A DNA stretch of 45,920 nucleotides, taken from the NCBI RefSeq assembly GCF_001636545.1, contig NZ_JFHK01000009.1, positions 1 through 45,920 on the forward strand, read 5' to 3'. The position numbers were made by a program, and so were the translations under genes. Under the pieces are notes generated by a model. It saw nothing but the letters and a program-made list of their open reading frames with translations, had not been told where the DNA came from and ran no database searches. Positions 42,646 to 45,920 of this stretch are shown here, piece after piece (within the stretch, counting starts at the first letter, position 1; each line of letters begins with the position of its first letter). The stretch is from Kosmotoga arenicorallina S304. Its GTDB lineage: Bacteria > Thermotogota > Thermotogae > Petrotogales > Kosmotogaceae.

Positions 42646-42885
42646 TTAAGAAATTCCGAGGATTTTATCAATCCTAGCCTTATCAAACCCAACTATAACC
42701 TGGTTGCCCATAACCACAACGGGCACGCCCATCTGACCGCTCTTGCGGTACATCTCTTCGGCCTTTCGCGGGTCTTTGCTCACATCCACGTCCTTAAAAG
42801 GCACACCAAGGGACTTAAAATACTGCTTAACCTTTTTGCACCATGGGCATGAAGGCGTGGAATAAACTGTTATTTTCAGGCTCAT
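42646..42885 (-). CDS. Glutaredoxin-like (NrdH/YruB-type) thiol oxidoreductase
   Basis: 79 residues with the glutaredoxin fold: ITVYSTPSCPWCKKV (active site CPWC, Cys13 and Cys16), GVPVVVMGNQVIVGFD with the cis-Pro, and a final helix. It reduces disulfides or polysulfide adducts in the cytoplasm. ATG with GGAGGTG upstream. It has a consensus promoter and a CsoR/CstR-type operator, which marks it as induced by metal or reactive sulfur stress; that is inference. Confidence 0.9.
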   Translation of the reverse strand: MSLKITVYSTPSCPWCKKVKQYFKSLGVPFKDVDVSKDPRKAEEMYRKSGQMGVPVVVMGNQVIVGFDKARIDKILGIS

Positions 42886-42899
42886 CGTTTCACCTCCGT

Positions 42900-42916
42900 A
42901 TACCCCCTGTGGGTAT
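42900..42916. promoter_or_regulatory. Probable CsoR/CstR-family operator
   Basis: ATACCC-CCTGT-GGGTAT is a 17-bp inverted repeat with 6-bp arms and G-C tracts like those bound by DUF156 repressors. It lies just downstream of the predicted start of transcription of the glutaredoxin gene, where a bound repressor would block it. The regulator encoded at 22013-22279 is a candidate. Confidence 0.75.
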
Positions 42917-42926
42917 TGTCGCTTTA

Positions 42927-42955
42927 ATTATAACACCGACAAAAATAGGTGTCAA
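42927..42955 (-). promoter_or_regulatory. Consensus promoter of the glutaredoxin gene
   Basis: On the minus strand, TTGACA (42950-42955) and TATAAT (42927-42932) match both consensus hexamers perfectly with a 17-bp spacer. It begins just past the stop of the phosphoesterase gene. Such a strong promoter is expected to need repression. Confidence 0.93.
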
Positions 42956-42957
42956 TA

Positions 42958-43707
42958 TCAAAAGTCAAGAACAACAAACTGAGGAGGAGCCAAAAATCTC
43001 AGATGAGCCCACGAACCAACACCGTTGGTTACAAAAACCCTGTAAGTTCCAAATTTACCTTCGCCTTTCAGAAGAGGATACCTGCTTTTGAGGATAATAT
43101 CGGAAAGCAGCGGGATATAAAACTGTCCCCCATGAGTATGCCCCGATAGGCAAATAATTGGATCAGGTCCGTAATACCTTGCCACTGCATGGGGATAGTG
43201 GCTTACAAGCAAAACATCATTACTCGCAGGTGTGGCGTACTTTTCACTTAATGGCATACCCACAAGATTGATGAACCCGGTATCACCGGCTAATTTTACG
43301 GTATTACCTTCAAGAAGGCGCACACCAGAGTTTCTGTACACAGCTTTTATTTCAGTGAGCTTTTCAAAGTCCCAATTTCCTACAACAGCGTAAACAGGCG
43401 CTATTTCCGACAAAGAGGTGAAAAACCTTTCGAGGTCCTCAAAGTTTGTGTTTTGCTTTATAGCATCTCCACCGAATACGATATAATCTGGATTCAGTTC
43501 TTTGGCTTTTTTTATAAGCCTTTCATGAAAACTGTAAAGCCTGTTCATATGAAGGTCGCTGAAGAACAAAACCCTTAAACCTTTATCATTTGATAGTTCG
43601 AGATATTTTACTGTAAGAAACTCCGGCTCAAGTACAAGACTGTAAAATGCCAGGGCGACTATTAATGTGAGTAAAACCATAGAAATCCTTCCCAAAAAAC
43701 CTTTCAA
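42958..43707 (-). CDS. Membrane-anchored metallophosphoesterase, YkuE-like
   Basis: 249 residues with an N-terminal signal anchor (about 8-26) and a calcineurin-like phosphoesterase domain. Motifs are LFFSDLHMNRL, VFGGDAI, VVGNWDF (Trp replaces the usual His/Tyr after GN), LVSHYPH and LSGHTHGGQFYIP. It may act on lipid or cell-envelope phosphate esters outside the cytoplasm; substrate unknown. TTG start with GGAGGT 6 nt upstream. Confidence 0.85.
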   Translation of the reverse strand: MKGFLGRISMVLLTLIVALAFYSLVLEPEFLTVKYLELSNDKGLRVLFFSDLHMNRLYSFHERLIKKAKELNPDYIVFGGDAIKQNTNFEDLERFFTSLSEIAPVYAVVGNWDFEKLTEIKAVYRNSGVRLLEGNTVKLAGDTGFINLVGMPLSEKYATPASNDVLLVSHYPHAVARYYGPDPIICLSGHTHGGQFYIPLLSDIILKSRYPLLKGEGKFGTYRVFVTNGVGSWAHLRFLAPPQFVVLDF

Positions 43708-43781
43708 GAAGCTACCTCCATTTCAACCCATTCGTTTTGAATATATTATATACTCTTTTTGAAGTGCAAAGGAGTGAGAGT

Positions 43782-44555
43782 ATGTTTGAAAATAAAAGGC
43801 TGTTTGTTTTAGATCTTGATGGAACCTTTTATCTTGGAAACAAACTGCTGCCAGGAAGCCTTGAATTTGCTGAAAAGGTTCATAGCATGGGAGCAGACCT
43901 TGTTTTTCTCACGAATAACTCTTCAGCAACAAAAGATGAGTATGTAGATAAATTAGTGAGATTGGGAGTACCTGAAAATCTTTTCGATGTCTATACATCG
44001 GCGGAAGCAACAATCCGCTTTCTGAAAGAAAATTTTCCAAAAAAGAGAGTATATCTTCTGGCCGTGCCTTCTGTTGAAAAGCTCTTTCAATGGAGTGGAA
44101 TTGAGCTTGTCGATGAAAAGCCCGACCTTGTGGTAATGACTTATGACAAGACACTTACTTATGAAAAGATAGAGAAATTCTGCGATTTTGTCAGGCTGGG
44201 AGTGCCCTTTGTGACTTCCCACCCGGACATAAACTGTCCCACAGAAAAAGGTCCCATCCCTGATGTTGGAAGTTTTATTGCCCTTGTTGAGGCATCAACA
44301 GGCCGAAGACCAGACTACGTAATAGGAAAACCAAACAAAGAGATTCTGGAAATGCTCATAAGGGATTTCGACTCGAAAAAAGAAGAAACAGTGATGATAG
44401 GGGATAGGCTTTACACAGATATAGAATGCGGTTTGAGGGCTGGTGTGGAAACCATTCTGGTTCTTTCTGGTGAAACCACGTCGAACATGATTCCAGAAGA
44501 TCCTCCGTATCATGTATACAAAAATTTGGAAGACATAGTGAAAAGCATGAAATAG
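43782..44555 (+). CDS. HAD-superfamily phosphatase, NagD type (class IIA)
   Basis: About 257 residues. The nucleophile motif LFVLDLDGTFYLG holds Asp11 and Asp13; motif II is FLTNNSS, and motif III/IV is YVIGKPNKEI with MIGDRLYTDIECG. The cap domain is the C2a type seen in NagD and p-nitrophenyl phosphatases, acting on small phosphate esters such as nucleotides. ATG at 43782, with AAAGGAG upstream; a frame back to 43737 has no site. Confidence 0.88.
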   Translation: MFENKRLFVLDLDGTFYLGNKLLPGSLEFAEKVHSMGADLVFLTNNSSATKDEYVDKLVRLGVPENLFDVYTSAEATIRFLKENFPKKRVYLLAVPSVEKLFQWSGIELVDEKPDLVVMTYDKTLTYEKIEKFCDFVRLGVPFVTSHPDINCPTEKGPIPDVGSFIALVEASTGRRPDYVIGKPNKEILEMLIRDFDSKKEETVMIGDRLYTDIECGLRAGVETILVLSGETTSNMIPEDPPYHVYKNLEDIVKSMK

Positions 44556-44559
44556 TATT

Positions 44560-45075
44560 CTAAAATTCAATCCCTTTCCGGGCATCTATTCCCTTCTGGT
44601 AGTAATGCTTGATTTCTTTCATTTCCGTGACGAGATCAGCAAGCTCTATAATTTCATCAGGGGCGTACCTGCCTGTGAGAACAACCTCCACATGTTCCGC
44701 ACGGTTATTTACAGCTTCAATTACTTCGGAAGGTGTAAGGAGCTTGAAATACAGCGCTATATTCACTTCGTCCATCACCACAAGGTCAAAAGTTCCTTCT
44801 GTCAGTATCTTTTTGAGCTTTTCAAGGCCTTCCTTCGCAGCCTTTATGTCTTCTTCATCGGGTTCGCCATGAATAAAAGTTGCTCTTCCAAACTGTTCCA
44901 TGACGAAATTTGGCAAGAAATCAACTGCCTTTAATTCACTGTAAGTCATGCCCTTTACAAATTGCCCGAAGAAAACCTTTTTACCGGCACAAACTGCCCT
45001 CAAAGCTAAACCCAGCGCCGCAGTGGTTTTCCCCTTACCGTTTCCTGTATACACATGAACAAACCCTTTTAACAT
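44560..45075 (-). CDS. cobO: Cob(I)alamin adenosyltransferase, CobA/BtuR type
   Basis: 171 residues: GFVHVYTGNGKGKTTAALG (P-loop residues 11-18), FDLVVMDEVNIAL, VVLTGRYAPDEIIELADLV and TEMKEIKHYYQKGIDARKGIEF, all family hallmarks. It adds the 5'-deoxyadenosyl group from ATP to reduced corrinoids, giving adenosylcobalamin. No other cobalamin gene is in the window and no riboswitch is seen upstream. ATG with GGAGGGTC upstream. It converges with the HAD gene, 4 nt apart. Confidence 0.93.
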   Translation of the reverse strand: MLKGFVHVYTGNGKGKTTAALGLALRAVCAGKKVFFGQFVKGMTYSELKAVDFLPNFVMEQFGRATFIHGEPDEEDIKAAKEGLEKLKKILTEGTFDLVVMDEVNIALYFKLLTPSEVIEAVNNRAEHVEVVLTGRYAPDEIIELADLVTEMKEIKHYYQKGIDARKGIEF

Positions 45076-45097
45076 TTTTGACCCTCCAATAAGAAAA

Positions 45098-45120
45098 TGT
45101 GGGGGAGGATCTCCCCCACA
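45098..45120 (-). terminator. Terminator hairpin after the GyrI-like gene
   Basis: TGTGGGGGAG and CTCCCCCACA (10-bp stem, 3-nt loop) lie directly after the GyrI-like stop and are followed on the minus strand by TTTTCTT. It precedes cobO by only 22 bp, leaving no room for another promoter, so read-through or attenuation may feed cobO. Confidence 0.75.
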
Positions 45121-45122
45121 TA

Positions 45123-45599
45123 TTATTTTATACTTATGGGACAGTATAGGTCAAACTGCGTTTGCTCATCCGGCATCTTTCGAGGTGAAATAGTTTCTTC
45201 CAGGCATTGACTTGTTCCAAATTCATAATCACTTGCTTTTACCCATTCAATTAACCGCTTCCAGTTTTCACCTATATCCGGAAGGTATGTGCTCGTTACC
45301 GCATAGAGCCCTCCGCTGAAATCTTTCAACCTTATATCTCCGGAAGGCTTGCACCCTTCTGGAACAGTTACCCACACTTCATATCCATAAACTGAATTGC
45401 CGGGTGAAGGAGAAGGATTATCAAAACCGAAGTAACGTGTTGTGGCTAACTCGGTTAGCCCCTCTTTCTCCGCCCAGTCAAGCAGTACTTTCCAGGCATC
45501 TAATTCGGGGCTTTCGCTTTCAGCTCTGTAATAAGCTACTTTCATGGGTTTGAGCTCTATAACTCTAACATCGGGAAGTCCTGTGTTTTTATTTGCCAT
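45123..45599 (-). CDS. GyrI-like effector-binding domain protein
   Basis: About 158 residues matching the GyrI/AraC effector-binding fold: VIELKPMKVAYYRAES, the TRYFGFDNPSPSPGN loop, VYGYEVWVTVP, DFSGGLYAVTS and WKRLIEWV. Stand-alone members bind or hydrolyse small toxic molecules. The ATG at 45599 has GGAGGTTAAAAAG just upstream. The frame is open a further 216 nt, but that part has no comparable start and no known domain. Confidence 0.8.
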   Translation of the reverse strand: MANKNTGLPDVRVIELKPMKVAYYRAESESPELDAWKVLLDWAEKEGLTELATTRYFGFDNPSPSPGNSVYGYEVWVTVPEGCKPSGDIRLKDFSGGLYAVTSTYLPDIGENWKRLIEWVKASDYEFGTSQCLEETISPRKMPDEQTQFDLYCPISIK

Positions 45600-45825
45600 C
45601 TTTTTAACCTCCTTTTCATGATTTCGCTCTTTGCTGCACAGTTCGAGCGCCGTTAAAACCTCTTCACAAAGGATCTCTACCGCTTTTGAACCTTCCCATG
45701 CTTTGTCTTTCAGGAGCTGGAACAATATCATCAAAGCCTTTTCGCGTTTTTCGATGTAGGATAAAATAAAGGAGGCAGTCAGGAGGAAGAGAGGAACAGT
45801 GTTTCGATTAGCCAAAGAGCTACAG
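45600..45825 (-). other. Open frame of unclear status upstream of the GyrI-like gene
   Basis: The frame of the GyrI-like gene stays open to 45815. The stretch reads helical (MILFQLLKDKAWEGSKAVEI, LCEEVLTALELCSKER). A possible ATG at 45731 has only AAGG before it. It may be a leader, a decayed regulator fragment, or an N-terminal extension. Confidence 0.3.
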
Positions 45826-45920
45826 TTACTCAGAATCCCTCTTCCATCCTGGGAGTACTAGAGGGTCAATAGTAGGATATCCGGGGAAACCCAGGAACGC
45901 TACATCGGTTAACCAGTACT
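45826..45920 (-). CDS. Possible 3' end of a gene running into the window
   Basis: From the window edge an open minus-strand frame reads about 30 residues (including VAFLGFPGYPTIDPLVLPG) and stops at 45826. It looks protein-like, but it is too short to identify and could be chance. Confidence 0.3.
   Translation of the reverse strand, partial: YWLTDVAFLGFPGYPTIDPLVLPGWKRDSE

Noticed and set aside
45600-45815. N-terminal extension of the GyrI-like protein
   Set aside because: The start at 45815 (TTG) has no binding site, while ATG 45599 has a strong GGAGG; the extension matches no known domain. Kept only as an open question.

Overview
The window reads as chromosomal DNA of a bacterium of the phylum Thermotogota, probably a mesophilic or moderately thermophilic member of the Kosmotoga/Mesotoga kind. 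This is an inference from gene content and residue patterns: an AmyC-type GH57 enzyme next to a DUF4912 protein, a TM1266-family hydrogenase regulator, a TrmI-type tRNA m1A methyltransferase, many TTG/GTG starts, and strong GGAGGTG ribosome binding sites. No database search was possible, so the genus is a guess. Nearly all of the DNA is ordinary, densely packed housekeeping sequence; no transposase, phage gene or CRISPR array is visible.

Layout. 1-316: the end of an rRNA operon (23S 3' end, 5S, terminator). 316-530: a non-coding array of tandem small hairpins. 528-2948: a mannose-1-phosphate guanylyltransferase and an M20 dipeptidase. 3034-7043: a c-di-GMP module (membrane GAF-GGDEF cyclase, convergent with a periplasmic-binding-protein plus degenerate HD-GYP pair). 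7127-14187: a TM1266-like regulator, then addB-addA and a PH-domain membrane protein. 14188-14741: 550 bases of non-coding composite repeats. 14742-15589: two overlapping XRE repressor genes with a palindromic operator, and a tRNA-Arg/tRNA-Ser unit. 15586-23968: a long minus-strand series holding a PPP phosphatase, a membrane protein, an RND/MMPL exporter, a C-terminal processing protease, trmI, a CsoR/CstR-type repressor and a frameshifted nucleoside kinase. 24034-28684: tRNA-Gln, a membrane-anchored parvulin foldase, and GH57 plus DUF4912. 28816-33321: response regulator, two TrkA-type proteins, TrkH and hisS. 33421-36231: feoA-feoB plus a small membrane protein. 36589-42533: galK and galT, separated by two radical SAM genes, a triple-chagasin inhibitor and a membrane protein. 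42646-45599: a glutaredoxin under a consensus promoter with a CsoR/CstR-like operator, a phosphoesterase, a HAD phosphatase, a corrinoid adenosyltransferase and a GyrI-like protein.

Most interesting signals: (1) two arrays of tandem 6-3-6 hairpins with a period of about 21 nt, whose stems differ in sequence but remain self-complementary, associated with telomere-like 7-bp GGTTGTR repeats and a degenerate 15-bp minisatellite; (2) a TGS/uridine-kinase-like gene split by a +1 frameshift exactly at an A9 run, a candidate for transcriptional slippage; (3) an ATACCC-N5-GGGTAT operator on a perfect sigma70 promoter in front of a glutaredoxin, with a two-cysteine CsoR/CstR-type repressor elsewhere in the window; (4) three tandem chagasin domains in one secreted protein.
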